31,496 bases of DNA from Isohypsibius dastychi (GCA_034696485.1 JAQIWT010000150.1:1-31496), one strand, 5' to 3'; counted from the first letter of the stretch, positions 1 through 14,400 are shown. Translations and numbers: made by a program. Notes: generated by a model from the letters alone, not told the origin.

Positions 1-3000
1 TGATGTATATCATTTTCCAGTAATTTATCGGCTGACCACTCCCAACTACCCCCGCCTTTCTATCGATGGTGGGTCATACTTTCTTCTGATGTAGGAGTGG
101 ATTCGCGAATCTCATTTCTGACAGCAGTCCTCTCGGTACCATTCTGTGTCTCGGCGCTCAATGTTCTACTCTCTTCGGAAAAGGATACATGTGTTTCGAA
201 AATGCTCCTCTACGATTAGTGACTATTCCCGGCATCATATCGCAGCTTCTGTTTTGACTGTCTTCTACAAGCTGTTTGCTCCATGAATAATTCATCTTGA
301 CTTTCGGTGCGCTCTTTACACCTTCACGGATAAACTTGTTGACTAGTGTCATATGTATTCAAGCGCCTGACTCTTCCGGCTGCCGGAAAATCCATAAACT
401 CCGTTGAAGGGTGAGTCGAGACGTTATTGTATTTTTCTGAACGGACATCGACTGAAAGCTAATATGTTCGATTATTGTCCGCTAATCTTAAACTGATTAC
501 CGGTTTTTTGGGCTTCTTGAACTGCGAGTGGAGCAATCGAATCAGACTTTTAATCAAATCGCATAAAAAACGTCGCGTGCCTGCCGGCGAATTTAAGCTC
601 ATCTTTTCGGCCACATGGGATGAAGGAAGAGCTTTGATCCCAACCAGTGTTGACACAGTTGCAGCAGATTTACAATATAGTTCATGCTGGTGAAATGTTT
701 TCTTGAAACAATGTTGATTAAACTGGGCATATGGGGCCTGAAATTCCATTTCACCCTCCAGGCGTTTCCCATGCTGCTGTAACTTTCCCTTCCCCCCAAG
801 ATTATAAAATTGTGTAGATGAGTAAAATAAACATTTTCGCAATAATACATTTATGGGCGCAGCTATACATAACACACTTTTAGTGTTGGTGACCTTTGAG
901 CCGGTGAGAAATGGAATGATTGATTTACTTCCGCAGGAAATCACTGAACTTTTAGTGAGTCCATCAGAAACGAGCAATTTCACCATCAATCTTTCATTTT
1001 ATTGTATTGTCTTACGTTATTTATTAATGATTGATATGTCTTGACGAAGATCGTTTTCATAGATAGATATATAATAGTTTCTCAGCTAGATGGATTTATT
1101 TTCACTCGACATTTTCCGGAAAACATGAAACGTTTTTGATGGCCTAGTCCTGTCTTTGCGGGCCACATGGTTTTGAGGCCGCAACCAAATCAGGATTTAT
1201 GCAAGTTGTCCGACGAGTCGTATAATCTTTATGCAAAGAATAAACTGTAGCAGCGCTTCAGTTGACTTGTTAGTGGCGTTCAAAAGTGCCCCATCGTATT
1301 TAAAAGTGTATCCCAAACGGACATGTTTCTGGACCAGCTAGCAGATTAATCGATCAGTGTGCAACAAATTGTGAAATTGCACTTTTCCCTGGTGCACATT
1401 TTAATCGCATGTATGTTCAATTCGAATTCAAACAAATGAATTTTTACAGCCACTCAAGGTTTTTCTCATCATAATAATAGGTCAGCGTCTTGATGGTGTT
1501 GTGTCATGTGGAACTAAAAATATATTTCCGGTTAAAACAAATGTTGATTAGGGCCAGAAAAAAACTTCTGTTGGATTGATGTTCCATGGGGTCTGATGAA
1601 AAATGTCTGACATGTGGTAAATGGGGGCGGTCAGCGCAAGTTAATAGCTATTTATCGTTGAGGAATGCCGGATCTGAATTTTATGGTCAGCAAATACTGC
1701 GAGCTCCCTGTTTGCCAAATTAATGTCCATTTGTTGAAATCAAGCCGAAAGGCACTCTCCTGAAAAATTTCCCAAAAGAGAGGTAATAAATTTGGCTTCT
1801 CAGGCAGGTGGCTTTGTTCCAAATGTAAGGTTCCGGTATGGCTTTGTTCTCGAGGACTCTCTTGGCTTTATTTACATATCAGGGTCACATTATTGCTAAT
1901 TGCAGCGGTGCGCTTGGTGCTCCTGCTCCGACAATTAAGTTGCTGCCGAATCACCAACGTGATAATAAACTCCTTCATTTTCATTCAAGAACAGCTACTC
2001 CCAATAAGGTCACTCAACGCGCCGCATCCTGAAAAACATGTTTTTTGCGACGCGTTAGATTAGATGTGGAAAGATGTCAAGGGGAGGCAATGTAGGCTTG
2101 GTCAATGTTAAGCCGGCGAATTTTGTCAGGTCCAATTTTGTCCAAACAATGTCGGACATGGATATCTCTGGAAGGGATTTGTCGGATAATTATTATTGAA
2201 CAAGTCGTCCCTCTCCAAGGTGTATATCACTGACATTGTCAGTGAAATTGTTCAGAAATACAGTCAGATCATCAGCTTAGCTTTGTCCTTGTGTATCTCT
2301 TTTCTTTGGGACAATTTACGTGGGGGCACCTGTCTAGGATCAGTGGAGAAAATTAAAGGGAGGCTGGAAATTGCGACTGTCATTCTCTCTAAAAAGGGGT
2401 TTGGCGGGTCACAAGGAAAATAGTTTCCATCTTTCATAACTAGTGGGTCAATTTATCTCTTTGAATTTCCAAAGCCTTTTTCAATCATGGGCGAGGATGA
2501 CCGATTTATTGCAGCGAAGACGTTTCTGTGGTCACTTGGGAAAATGCATATCAAGTAGCCCGGAATCGTCTTGCTAATTTACACTAAAGACCCATAATAG
2601 GCAATATATTTTCCCGGCTTTCTTTTCATCACCTTCCAACAATTTCAAGCACTGCCAGGTGAGAGCAATAGGACAAAACGGCAGTTTGTCAAGCGATAAC
2701 CTGTAATTTATCCGCGAAAAAGGATTAGCCGGGTTAGCCGACCAACCCAAAATAGCGCTCAATACATAAGTACTTAATTAACAGTTATGATGCAGGATCC
2801 CATCTGTTGGAGTAGATCAAGTCGCGGAAAAAATGCGAAACCTAACGGTCACTTAGGATAGCATTTTTGGGAGGAAGAGAAAGAAGATATTACGTCGATT
2901 GATATTAACGCATCGCTGCTCTACTTTTGCCAGCCTTTTCCTCCCCATCAACTTCTCGGATTGATCTCTGATGCACTGGTCAAAGCCGATTAACAAACAG

Positions 3001-4818
3001 CTTTAAGTGGTAGAATAACATGGGCAACAGCTGCAATTGTTGAATTTCTATCCAGCCAGGAATCGTGGTTGATTAGGCAAGAATTTCTCCAATAAAAGCG
3101 ATTTGTAACAATTTGTGCCGGAATGGAAGCATTTAGAAATCCATTTTCTTCATGATTCTGAAACGAATAAATTTAATGTATTTTTTCGGATCAGGCCCGT
3201 TTTTTAGAGCCTGTCGTTTTCATTTAGTTGTCGGTTTTCAATTGATTGCAACTTCTTATCGCTAATGGATCTTATTACACTTTAGTATGAGTGGAAAAGA
3301 AAGGAGCGTATCCGATTACCGATCATGACATTTCAGTACTTCTGGATGAAGATTTCTCCAGTCCGATAAACACACCTTCCCACTTGAGAAAGCTCAGACG
3401 CGCTATCAGCGCCAGCTCGTGTTACGCTACAAAATGGTCAGTTTTGTTCCACGAAGCTGACCACGCATTGCATATACATTTCCCACAGTTATCTGTCATC
3501 AAAACTTTTGTCTTGTTTGGAAGAGAAGAATAGTACATCCAATTGCGCCGGAACCGGAAAGCGAAATTATGGGATGATGTCGTGTCACTTGAAAAATAAT
3601 AACACAAGGGTTCAAATGGTGGAGAAAAGCAATCTACATTGACACCTCATAATCATAGGGAGGCGAATTAATAACTCGGGGGTCTGCGTGTTTCCCCATC
3701 TCTTTTCAATGTGCGAAATATATATTAATGAGCTCGCGGCGATCAAGAGCCTGTCCGGTCAGATGGAGTGGGGCTGCATTCTTTCATCGGGAGCGTTGCT
3801 TGACCAGAACATAGAAAGGCTGACGAAGAATATGAACAATTCATGAAAGTGCCTGTGAACGGCATGCCGACTATCAACACTCAATATGCCGAACGCCGTT
3901 TCAACTTCAGTCCTTGACCTTTTTCATATAAAATTCGTCAGTTTGCCCACAAATTAAATGCCGCGCAAACACGGGCATTTCGAGTTTGCTTTTCACCTGA
4001 GCACATTTTCTGATATCAAGTCTATTAATCCGAGTGGACTTTATCGCGTCGAAGCGATAAGAATCGCGCTAGACTCTGTTTGTATGACTTTTATGACCGC
4101 TGGCTAGTCAGTAAAACTCTCATGACCATCTTTGATCTATTAGGCCAGAAGAGCGTATGGGCAGATCGTGCCACTGGAGAATTAGTAACATTCCAACCAA
4201 CGATTACGTTTTCATGACCAAAAATGTGCAGTCCCTCAAAAAGATCCAATTCATGATGGTCGAATGAAGCGAAGATTATTAATGGGAAAGGGAAGGCCAG
4301 CGAGTATCAGGTGTCGATGGTGCAAGAAAGATGTTTCCGTTATAACGGCATGACGTCGGTCTTGATGGATGTTGATGTAGTCTCATCTTGTCTGACCAGT
4401 CCCTCTTTTCTTTCCCATTCCAAACAAAGTGTCTTACACGTTTTGGACATTTGAGCGGATGTTCGGGGCATATAAACTTCTCGAAAATTCAATCGTCCAC
4501 CCTTGTCAGCTTTTACGAGTTTGGACATTTATTTACACAATCTGCCAATGTCCAATATCCTGTCTTGTATGGACATCTACATCGTGATCCAAAGAGGTCC
4601 TTTGCTCGGGCGATTAATTAGGAAATGTGAATTAAATTGAATGATTGATCTTTAATAATATCAGGCTAATGACCATTCTGTCCACACAACGTGAATTAAA
4701 ATTGTGCTTTCCCATTTCAGATTCGTGCGGGTTCTGCTCCACTTCTATCCATGCGGTCTGAGGAGGAATTTTAATTAAAATCTCGTTTGCTCAAGAAACA
4801 ATCAGCTTTTGTGGAGAA
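1..4818. other. Long stretch without a supportable gene, upstream of the teneurin
   Basis: About 4.8 kb with only short open frames on both strands. The longest is 176 codons on the minus strand at 459-989; it has no recognisable domain, and a competing open frame lies opposite it. No tRNA, rRNA or tandem array was seen. The stretch lies directly 5' of the teneurin start, so it probably holds promoter and 5' UTR sequence. A pyrimidine-rich CCCATTTCAG at about 4711-4720 could be the acceptor of a leader exon or a trans-splice site about 100 bases before the ATG. Around 4440-4580 the word GGACAT (or ATGTCC) recurs four times. Confidence 0.6.
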
Positions 4819-7800
4819 ATGGATCGTCCAACACGCCGAATGCCCAAAGGTCACCATCATCATCACCAACAACGTCGATCGCAATCTCAGCATATTGTTC
4901 CGGAGGGAGCCACTTCAACGGAAAGTGAAAATGAAGATGGAAATGCGGTTTATGAAAGTTTGACCACGGCGAATAAAGGACGCACTTCATTCACACCCAA
5001 GAGTACGGAATTATCCGCCATATCAACGATGACACGAAGACAAGCTGGAATATCAGGTAAACAGATTATTTCGTGAGCGAATTGTGAATTATACACTCTG
5101 CTTTATAATCGCATTACGATAATTCAGTTTGGGCCTGGAGAAGCTGTAAACAACCGGAAGCCCGGTCATCTTAGACGAGATCATTACAGGGATGGAAATT
5201 CTAAAATGGAATTTTTCTATAAGCTTGACCTGATTGCACGAAACGGTTCAGGGAAAGGTCACTCTGAGGTTAGGCCGGCGCAAAGTGATTGAGCAAGTGA
5301 CAAGAAAACAGTGTAGCGTGATCCGGTGGTCGCGTGAGCTAGAGTCTGATCTTCATTGTTAATAACCGTCCAGTTGTTTGTTTCAAATTCACATAATATA
5401 TTCCGTGGTTAATCAACAACGAAGGTTTAGAAAGCTGGTGAAATTTGATACTGGCTGAATACTGTACATCTGTCAATTACAATCAGATGAAACTAGCATC
5501 CGAAAGTCTTCTTCGGTTTAATTATGCGGAATTATGATTAATTTATTGGAAATCACTTGCTCGGCCATTGGTGATGACAGTAAAGCCAACAACTACATGT
5601 GTTCGTATTTCCTGTAAATCAACAAGCTATTCTCATTAAAATTGTACAGACCAATGCAGTATCCGATTTCACTTGGCTTTGTTCCACGGAATGTGGCAAA
5701 AATTACTAATTATTTCTTGGTAGTATTTGGTGTCTTGATTATATTGTCCGTATTTCTGTCAGTTTTTTCCCACACATGAAATTGTACAATACAATATCGT
5801 GAAGTTTGGGAATTGAATATTTAGAAAGTTCGTAACAACTCTCCAATTATCGCAGTTTTGTGATATCTCAAAAATTATTTGGTCAAGAATTTTGCAGTTT
5901 TTGTTATTATGATTGAATTACATTTCGCGCCAGTTGGCCCGGAAAAGAAGAAAAGATATGATTCAAAAAGCATCGTGCTCAGCTGTGAAAAAATACGGTG
6001 ATGCGTTGAGGGTTGGTGTTGTGAAGGAGCTGCTCTAATTATCTTTCAAGTGCATTAAACATGTGAATAATATTCGCAAGAGTAGTTCTTTGGTTCTCTT
6101 GACACGAAGAGCGCGCTCCGCACTACTGTACCAAAGCTGTTCTTTTCGCTTCACTTTTTGTTTGCACATTTCGTTCCAAAGCGGAAGGAATATGTTATAT
6201 GAACCAATAGCCACAGCTGGGCAGTAAATGTCGAGGCGATGAAAGGCAGACGTTATATCAAATCCGGTTCTGACAAGTGTGAAGAGAAAAAACACACAAG
6301 TTATCAAAATGATAATGTCACAATATAAAACAGTCTCAAATGTCTCAAATGGAGAAATAATATCTGACTGCGAACATGACAAGTGCCGCGGTTAATTTGA
6401 TGGTTCATATGGGTTAGTGTCCCTCTTGTCCACTAACAATAATCAAAAACGCAATCAACGTCTCAACTCCTCCTTGTTTCTTGCTCTATATATACAATTT
6501 CTACTTTTCAGATTTAATTCCAATCACCAATTTGGACACGGCTCCGCGGAACGCCGTAAATAATAACCGAAAGGATTATTCAAAATCTCAGTTATACGAG
6601 CTGATTCGACTGAGTTCTGACAACACTTCCCCAGAAAACGATATCGTTTCGGAGAATTCGGAAGGGAATCGCGCCAGTGAATGCTCCACAGTTGCAGCAA
6701 GTGGTGGACCATATTCAGTTCCGTCGGAAGTGAGCTGCGGTCATCACCATCAATACGGTAAGCGTACGATAAATTATTTCTAGGACAGATGGGCTTTTCA
6801 GCAGTTTTTCAATAACTGTTTATTTGAACACCAAGTCAATAGGCAAGGCTTAACTTAATAACCGGCACAACGAATATTGTCACATTTCTGGCGAAAATAG
6901 CAAATTTAATGATTTGAAAGGCCTAGTCGATGTAGCGTTCATTAATCATCCTTGGTTTTTGATGACAATCATCGAATAATGTGTCAAAGAGTCATCAGTC
7001 AATAGCTGTGAAGAAGAAATGGATTTGGCTGTCCTCATTTCCGCTGCGCTTCTTACTGAGCAAATTAGCGGTCACTAATATGATAAATTTCCAAATGCAA
7101 AGAAACGACCGTCGGGGCATTATCCGATTGATTTATTCTATGAGAAACGCTTTTTCTCCCCGTTTTTTACAGCTTAACTGCTTCTAATGATCACTTTGTA
7201 TGGCATAAATTACGGACAGCCCAGATATTTCACACTCGGTTGATTTCCTGTTAAAAAATAACAGCCTATTTTATAGCCTTGAACTGCGCTTCTATTCAAT
7301 TTTATAATTCACCCGCTAACTTTTTCTTTAGCCGAAATTATATCAATCTGTTGACACAAACGGGCACCATGTTCGTACATCTTCTCGACTGGAACACACT
7401 CACACAGACTTCCGAGCAGTCAGCAGCTGATATGTTTTCATGTTTTTATTTTTTCTACATCTTATAAACCTCAAGGCATTAATCGCTAAACACAGAGCCG
7501 AAGTCTTGTCATTATTTTTTTTGTTGGCCAGTCGGATCATTCTTATGAGAACAAAAAAGAACTCATATTTAATTTTTGCAGGCGTCCAACAATTATCCGC
7601 TCAAAACCTTCAGAATCTCACCTCACATCATCGCTACCATCATCCCGGTCGGGAAAGCGCCATTTATTTCACCACAACCGATCTTGATGATGCTTACCTC
7701 GATAAGCACGCGTCGGCATCCTCCCCAACAACCTCCAGTTCCGATCGATGCCTTTTGCCGACATCATCAAGTACGTGCCTGTTAACAAAACCGGAGTCCT

Positions 7801-8443
7801 TTTTAAATTCTGAAAGAAACGATAGAACAAAGCGCCGTTCGCGGCTGTTTATAAATAACACATGCTGTAACCGCTAATCACCAAATGTGACTTCTCCAGT
7901 TTCCGATTGTTTGATTAGGCGTCAATATCTGCAAAGTGAGCAACAAGCATTGTGGCGGACTCATCTCGGCTACGTCGACTGCATCCGATCGGCATTTATA
8001 CAGGCAACAAGGGCCGTCCATGTCCCATCCCACGGATCTCATATCGCGCCATACTCTAAGCAGCGACCATTACCTGGCCAATACAATCCGACGGTAGGCA
8101 TTTAAGCAGATCATTTGATTTAACGTAACCTGTGTGAGAGCTAATCTCCTCGCAGTTTTACTTTCATTTGATCAATTAGCGGTTTCTAACATGTTCAGTC
8201 TGCCGTATGCGTAACTCAAAAAGATGATGAAATTCACGAGTAATGCCAACAGGTCTGGACAGTGCCCAATCCATACGGATGGGATGTTGACCAATCTCAG
8301 GAATCATCTTCGTCCGGCTTCGACGGCTAAACCGGTGATCAGGGAACCGTCGAAATTCAGGAAGATATTTACGTGGAGAAATGCGGCTGCGTTGTTGGGA
8401 CTTGTTAGTATTGCGCTCATTGCCGCACTTGTATATTATGCCG
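4819..8443 (+). other. TENM: Teneurin exons 1-5: intracellular domain and membrane segment
   Basis: These exons give about 325 polar residues followed by one hydrophobic segment (AAALLGLVSIALIAALVYYA, residues about 326-346) at the end of exon 5. The domain is Ser/Thr-rich and His-rich: a run of five His near residue 12 (GHHHHHQQRR), then HHH and HHRYHH clusters in exons 2 and 3. The basic segment FRKIFTWRN just before the membrane is the positive-inside anchor expected for type II topology. Introns 1 and 2 are long (1455 and 824 bp) while most later ones are 53-70 bp; large 5' introns are where regulatory elements usually sit. Exon 4 was placed by phase: its acceptor (GTTTGATTAG, ending 7918) keeps frame into exon 5, while the acceptor at 7899 does not. 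Confidence 0.8.
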
Positions 8444-11400
8444 GTACGATGTGACATGATTCGTACCGTTCAGCATTTTATTTATCGTGATACTCGTTTC
8501 AGTTGTCTCAATGGGGAAATCTCGACATGATGAGTTGCGAACTTCCCGTGATCAAAATGTGATATCGGACAGTCAGTATGGTGGAGAGTCAGTATCCAGT
8601 ATTGTTAATAAAGGTGAGACTACGTGCTTGATAGAGCATTCACTAATACCTATATAACCAATTGCTTAAATAACAAAATAGTTCTAAGCTGAACTGAATT
8701 TAAGTTTGTAATTTAAGTTGTCTTGAAACTTGTAGAGCGATATAAACGTAGTAATAATGACACTGAAATCTCGACGAACTTCACTGAACTCAGCAATGAG
8801 ACACTGGGGAACGAAACTTATCCGGTGTGGGAATACGAGCCATCTATCATATTTCCCGGAGAGAATGAAAGCCATCTATTTACCATTACAAGTGAACCTA
8901 TGAATAAACTGAACGAGACAAATGGCGAAAAACTCGTTAAAGTTCCAAAAGCCGGGATTACGTCGAAAAAGCCAGAGAATGTGACCTTTTCTATTACAAA
9001 CAAGGGAGTCTTGAAAAGCGGTACCGAACCGGATGTCATGCAAAGCGACCAGCCAGTTAAGGATTCCAAAACTGCGCATACCTTCTCCGTTCTGCAAACG
9101 CTAGTATTGACATTCGATGTGGACGAAAAGGGCCGGCCAAAACCGAAAATCTTGCTGAAAGATTCCAGAGTAGTTGATCGTTCGTTGCTGGAATTTTCTC
9201 CAAGAGCGCCTCGTGATGTAAAGGACAACCAATCCTGGGACGAAGAAGACCAAGGTGAAATTGTCTTGGTTCTTGCTGGCCTTGTCCTTCCACTGTCCGC
9301 CCCGGTTCATCGTCCATGTTTAAAGCTTCGCGTGGCGCAAACACCTCTGGCCGTTACTAACCCATTTGTTAGCCAACCAAACACACAGTTATTATCTGCT
9401 TTATTTGTTTTGTAATTTTTATTGAATCTCTTAACAAAGATCAACATGATTTCTGTGTTTTAAGTAGGTTTTTTGCAGGCTTTCCATTTGATGGAAGAGG
9501 TGTTTATCCAAACGAGGACCAAATAATCGCGCTACAAGTTGGCTCCCTGGCGGAGGTCGTCGTTCCTGGACAGAGTTTTTGGATAGCTCGTCTTGTTCAA
9601 AGAACAGATGGATTCGTGTCGCTCAATCTGACAGTAACTAGTTTGGCGTCTGCTGTTCTTTACGGACGACGTGATGCTCCACCAAAACATTCGCATTACG
9701 ATTTCGCGCGACTTGTCCAATCAGCTCGAATGAGCAGACGATCAGCGGATGACAAAGTGAGTGGTCACCAGCCACGACAACTGAATCTTTGTAACAGACT
9801 GCTTTTTTCAGAACTCCAACGTCAACGTTTTCAGGGAGAGACTCGACGCTGGTGTTTGGTTTCTTGGAATTTACAATGATCAAGAAAAAGAGGAGAAACT
9901 TTTGTTTTCTATTTTGACTCCAGGTAACGGTGATGTCATTCTATCGGTAAATTTCTAATGAGCTTATGTGCTCTAGACGCGTTTTGTCCAAACGACTGCA
10001 GTCTGCATGGCACCTGCTCAGATGGACAGTGCAAGTGTATGACGGGATTTGGCGGTGACGATTGTTCACAAGGTCAGTTTTATTAATTCAATGTGTTTAC
10101 TCATTTGAGATTAGCCGTTTGAAAGTGAGACAAATAAACTAATGCAAGCTCAGTTGCATGTTCAGCTAACCCAATGATTTACGTAACATCATGTATGTTT
10201 TGGTATAGTTGTATGTCCGCTCCTGTGTTCCGGCCATGGCCAGTATTCTCAAGGAGCTTGCCAGTGTTCCTCAGGATGGAAAGGAGTTGATTGCGCAACT
10301 CCGCAGTACCAATGTGATCATGACTGTAGTTCTCGAGGGAAATGTGTCAGCGGGAAATGTGATTGTGACGGCGGATACTCCGGCGCGAGTTGTGAAACAA
10401 GTAATTTACTTTTCCCAGAAATCTTGTATCCTTCAAAACAGGTTTCAATTTTTTCGTTTTCTGTTGCAGCTGAATGTCCAAGTGAGTGCTCTATCAACGG
10501 AGCTTGTATCAACGGAACATGCTTCTGCCAACCGGGCTGGCAAGGAGTACTCTGCCAAACTCCGCTCACCGACGCTCGCCAACTGTGCTCACATCATGGC
10601 TCCTTTGACTCGTTATCCAAGAAGTGTCTCTGTGATGCCAGCTGGTCAGGAGAAAGCTGTAGCCACGGTAAGTTGCTTCGAGTGTTGCAGTTTAAAAGTT
10701 AAATTCAGTTCGTAATTTTCGTCAGAAATTTGTCAACCGTCATGCTCTCTCAATGGGAAATGTGAGAACCGAATCTGTGTTTGTGATTCCGGATATTCTG
10801 GTCCCACGTGCGAGAATCGACGATGCCCGAATTGTGGTCCGAAAGGCACTTGTGTCAATGGAAGTTGCGTCTGCGAGAAGGGCTGGTTTGGAAGACTTTG
10901 TTCAGCCAGTAAGGGAAGCGTCATTCTCAAAAATGATTTTGAATGCTCACACACATATTTTCATAGATGGCTGTCCAGATGACTGTAGTGGTCATGGAGT
11001 CTGCAACAAAACGACCACGAACTGGAAATGTCAATGTCAGCCGATGTGGAAGGGCGACAATTGTGCCACTCCCAAAGAAATCGATTGCAAGGATGGAGTT
11101 GATAACGATAACGGTACGATTTGAAATCGTTCACAGATCGCTGTTCTAACCACGTTCTGTCTTCAGATGGCTTGGCCGATTGTGAAGATGCCGATTGTTG
11201 CATGTCGAATGATTGCACAGAAAACCAGAACTGCGTCTCATCGCCAGGTTCGTCGAAGTTTCAGTCGTGGCTTGCCCATGTTTTACAATGTTTACTTTGC
11301 AGATCCCCGAGAGGTTCTGCTGAAGGAACAAGCGCCAGCTGACACAGCCACCTTTTTCGAAAAAGTTCGCTTTTTGATTCGGGAAAGTGGTGTTCAAAGT

Positions 11401-14400
11401 TTTGCCGATCGATCTTCTTTTGATCAAAAGTAAGTTGAATTTCAGTAGAATGTAGGTCTGAGTTTCTAATTGTCTTCCTTTCAGGCGAGCTTCCGTCCTT
11501 CGTGGAAAAGTGGTTGACTCAAACAACGCCGGCTTGGTTGGTGTTCGAGTGTCTGCTTCAACCTTCAATGGCTCAACTTCACCCTGGGGTTTTACGATCA
11601 GTCGTAAAGATGGAATGTAAGCTAATTTTCTTTTATTTCATTCCCAACGGCTGAGAAAGTAAACCTATTCTCATTGATAACAGGTTTGACCTTCTTTTGA
11701 ATGGCGGTGGGTCGTTCCTCATCTCTTTCCAGAAAAGCGGATTCCGCCAAACATCCTCCACGGTTTATTTGTCTTGGAATGAGTTCAGCGCTGTTGACAT
11801 TGTCAAAATGTACCGCGAATCCGAAGCTGTTCACAAACGAGTTGATTTCATTCCATCCGGTGGAAACGGCAGCTCAACATGTGACTTGTTCTCACCGAAA
11901 CCGGATCCAAAGTTCTATCCCTACTGGAAACATATCTCAGTGGATGGCCTAACATCCGGATCTACTGTGCATTACAAAGCTCAAGTTCTCCAAGAAAGCC
12001 TGAACATCTCCGAGGTTGATCTCGTGATGAACCACTTCAGCAGCCGGACGAATGGATTTTATTCATTACTTTTAATCACCCTCACCAACGACACGATTCC
12101 AGAAGGGCTTAACAGAATAACCATCCGCATCTCCAATGCCGGAGTTCAGGAAGAAGCTGTGTATGACGGAAATACCAATCTGAGACATCTTTACGCTTGG
12201 AATGGATTCAACGCATATAAGCAACAGGTGTTCGGGTTCAGTCAAGCGAAAGGTCAGTTTTTGGCTCTCTCATGTAAGCAATGTCGCAAAACTTTGGTTG
12301 TCAATTAGTGAGTATTGGCTACGAAAGTGCCAACTGCAAGGAAGCCCTGTGGATCCACAAAACCATCGCCCTGAAAGGAATGGATCTGCCAATATCTGAT
12401 GTCGGTGGTTGGGATTTCAGCGTTCATCATCGATATAACACGGAAGGCATTCTCCATCGCGGTGATGGATCAAATGTTATTCTCAATGAAGGCCAGCTTC
12501 TAGTTACATCGGTGGCCGGAAATGGAAAGAGCAGACAGCCTTCATGCAGAAATGGATGTTCGGCCGCGTCGGCTGCTTCCCAGTCGTTTATCTCACCCGT
12601 TGCGGTAGTGTCTGGTTTGGATGGAAGCCTTTACATCGGAGACTTTAACTTCATCTACCGTGTCAAAACCGATGGAAGCATTGTGGCACTCCTGGAACTC
12701 CAGTAAGGACTTTGTAACTTTGTCACTCTGAATCGGATCATTGAATATCTTTTTGTCTTCAGGTCACCTGCAATGTTGCAAAAGTACTTCATGGCCACCA
12801 ATCCGTTTAATGGTCAAATTTACGTATCCATCCCACAAATCCTAAAAGTCATCCGAATTCTATCTTTGGAGACCTCATCGGACCTGGCGAAAAACTTCGA
12901 AGTCGTTGCCGGGAATGGAGAACAATGCGTTCCAATACTCGGGAAATTCGAATGCGGAGATGGTCATTCGGCAACTGCTGCGTCCTTGATTTATCCCAAA
13001 GGTAATTTTCGCGACAAGTTTCGTAATATCGTTCTCGCTTATAACATTACTCTTTCGGCTGCAGGAATCGCATTTGATAAATATGGGACCATGTATATCG
13101 CAGACGGTGCGTCAGTCCGTATGGTCGATATTCATGGCAGCATTTCCACATTGATACCGCCGAAAGACTACCATCAATCCTGGTCACCCGGTTCTCATTT
13201 CTGCGCAGAAGTCACAGAATTTACCGACCTGTCTTTACGTTGGCCAACCTCAGTTGCGGTGAACCCAGCTGACGACCATGTCTACATCCTGGATAACTCT
13301 CGAGTGATCGAGTTGAATCTTCTCCACCGAAAAGCGACAACAATGTACGACATAGAGCCAAATTGTGATAGTGTGGAAGACTCAATGATCCCTGTCAGCA
13401 TGGATGTTGCCGCGAACGGAGCATTGTTCATTCTGGAAACACGAGCGAAAAACTGGCAGATCAAGAAACTTGAAGGAAGAGACGCCAGAGTGATTTTGAA
13501 TTCTTGCAACGACAGCTCCAGTTGCGCTGTTCTGCCCAGTAGAGGCTCTGAGTCCATCCAGCTCCCAACCGACATAGCCGTGTCACCGGATGGTCAACTT
13601 TTGATCGCGGACGCCCAAGCTCTGAAGGTCTTCCGTGCTGGTCCAGCGTTGCCCAGACTGACCCCTCAAGGGGGATACATAGTCGAGGATTATGAGCGCG
13701 GCGAGGTTTATACGTTTAACGAGTTTGGACATCACCTCAGAACCAACGACTTGATCACCAAAGCACTCGTTCACCAGTTCACCTACACTGCGGATACAGC
13801 GTTCGGAAAGCTGAAATCTGTGATGTCCGGTGGAAAGACTCTGAATTTACAGCGAGACTACCGCAACTCTGTTCGGAGCTTGGAGGCTGGAAATGGATGG
13901 AAGATTAGCATCACAAACACGATCAGGGGACTGCTGAAAGATGCTACTTATAACAACGGTTATCAGGTAAGCTTGAGTTACTCGAGGCTCTGACAGCTGC
14001 GGTGATTAACCGGTTATCTTTTGAAGATGAACTTTGGATACGAATCTGAAACTGGACTGATCAGTGGCAAATCTGATTCGGCTGGAAAGTCGTATAATTA
14101 TCAATACGACAAAACCGGGCGTTTGATTCAAGTGACCTTTCCAATCGGCACCCCAATGATCATTCCACATTCAGATCCATCCTCCATCTCGTCTTCTAAC
14201 GTGGAAAAAGTTCTCTTGCTGTCACCAAGTGTGATGTTGACCCAGAATCTCAGAGTAAAAGAAAACGGAGCCATTCAATCTGTTCTTCTCTCATCGGGAC
14301 GCAACTCATCCTTGAAGTTCGACATGACAATTCAGAATCGAACACAGTCCATTCGGAAGAATATGAAAATCAACGGCAACACCATCTGGTCACTGGAGTT

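Noticed and set aside
459-989. 176-codon minus-strand ORF
   Set aside because: No domain, signal peptide or convincing splice partners. A competing open frame exists on the + strand, and composition gives no clear coding periodicity by eye.
3286-3452. Possible upstream first exon of the teneurin
   Set aside because: An open stretch reading through ISVLLDEDFSSP precedes a GT, but it has no ATG in frame, a weak acceptor, and no match to a teneurin N-terminus that I can see. An ATG at 3287 in another frame closes after 13 codons.
7900-8093. Alternative reading of teneurin exon 4 starting at 7900
   Set aside because: The frame ISDCLIRRQYLQ is open from the acceptor at 7899, but it ends in a phase that does not join the membrane exon. 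The acceptor at 7918 gives a compatible phase at both ends.
8224-8252. ATG at 8224 as a start of a short teneurin isoform
   Set aside because: It is in frame with the membrane exon, but an acceptor at 8252 joins exon 4 in the right phase. A short isoform starting here cannot be excluded without transcript data.
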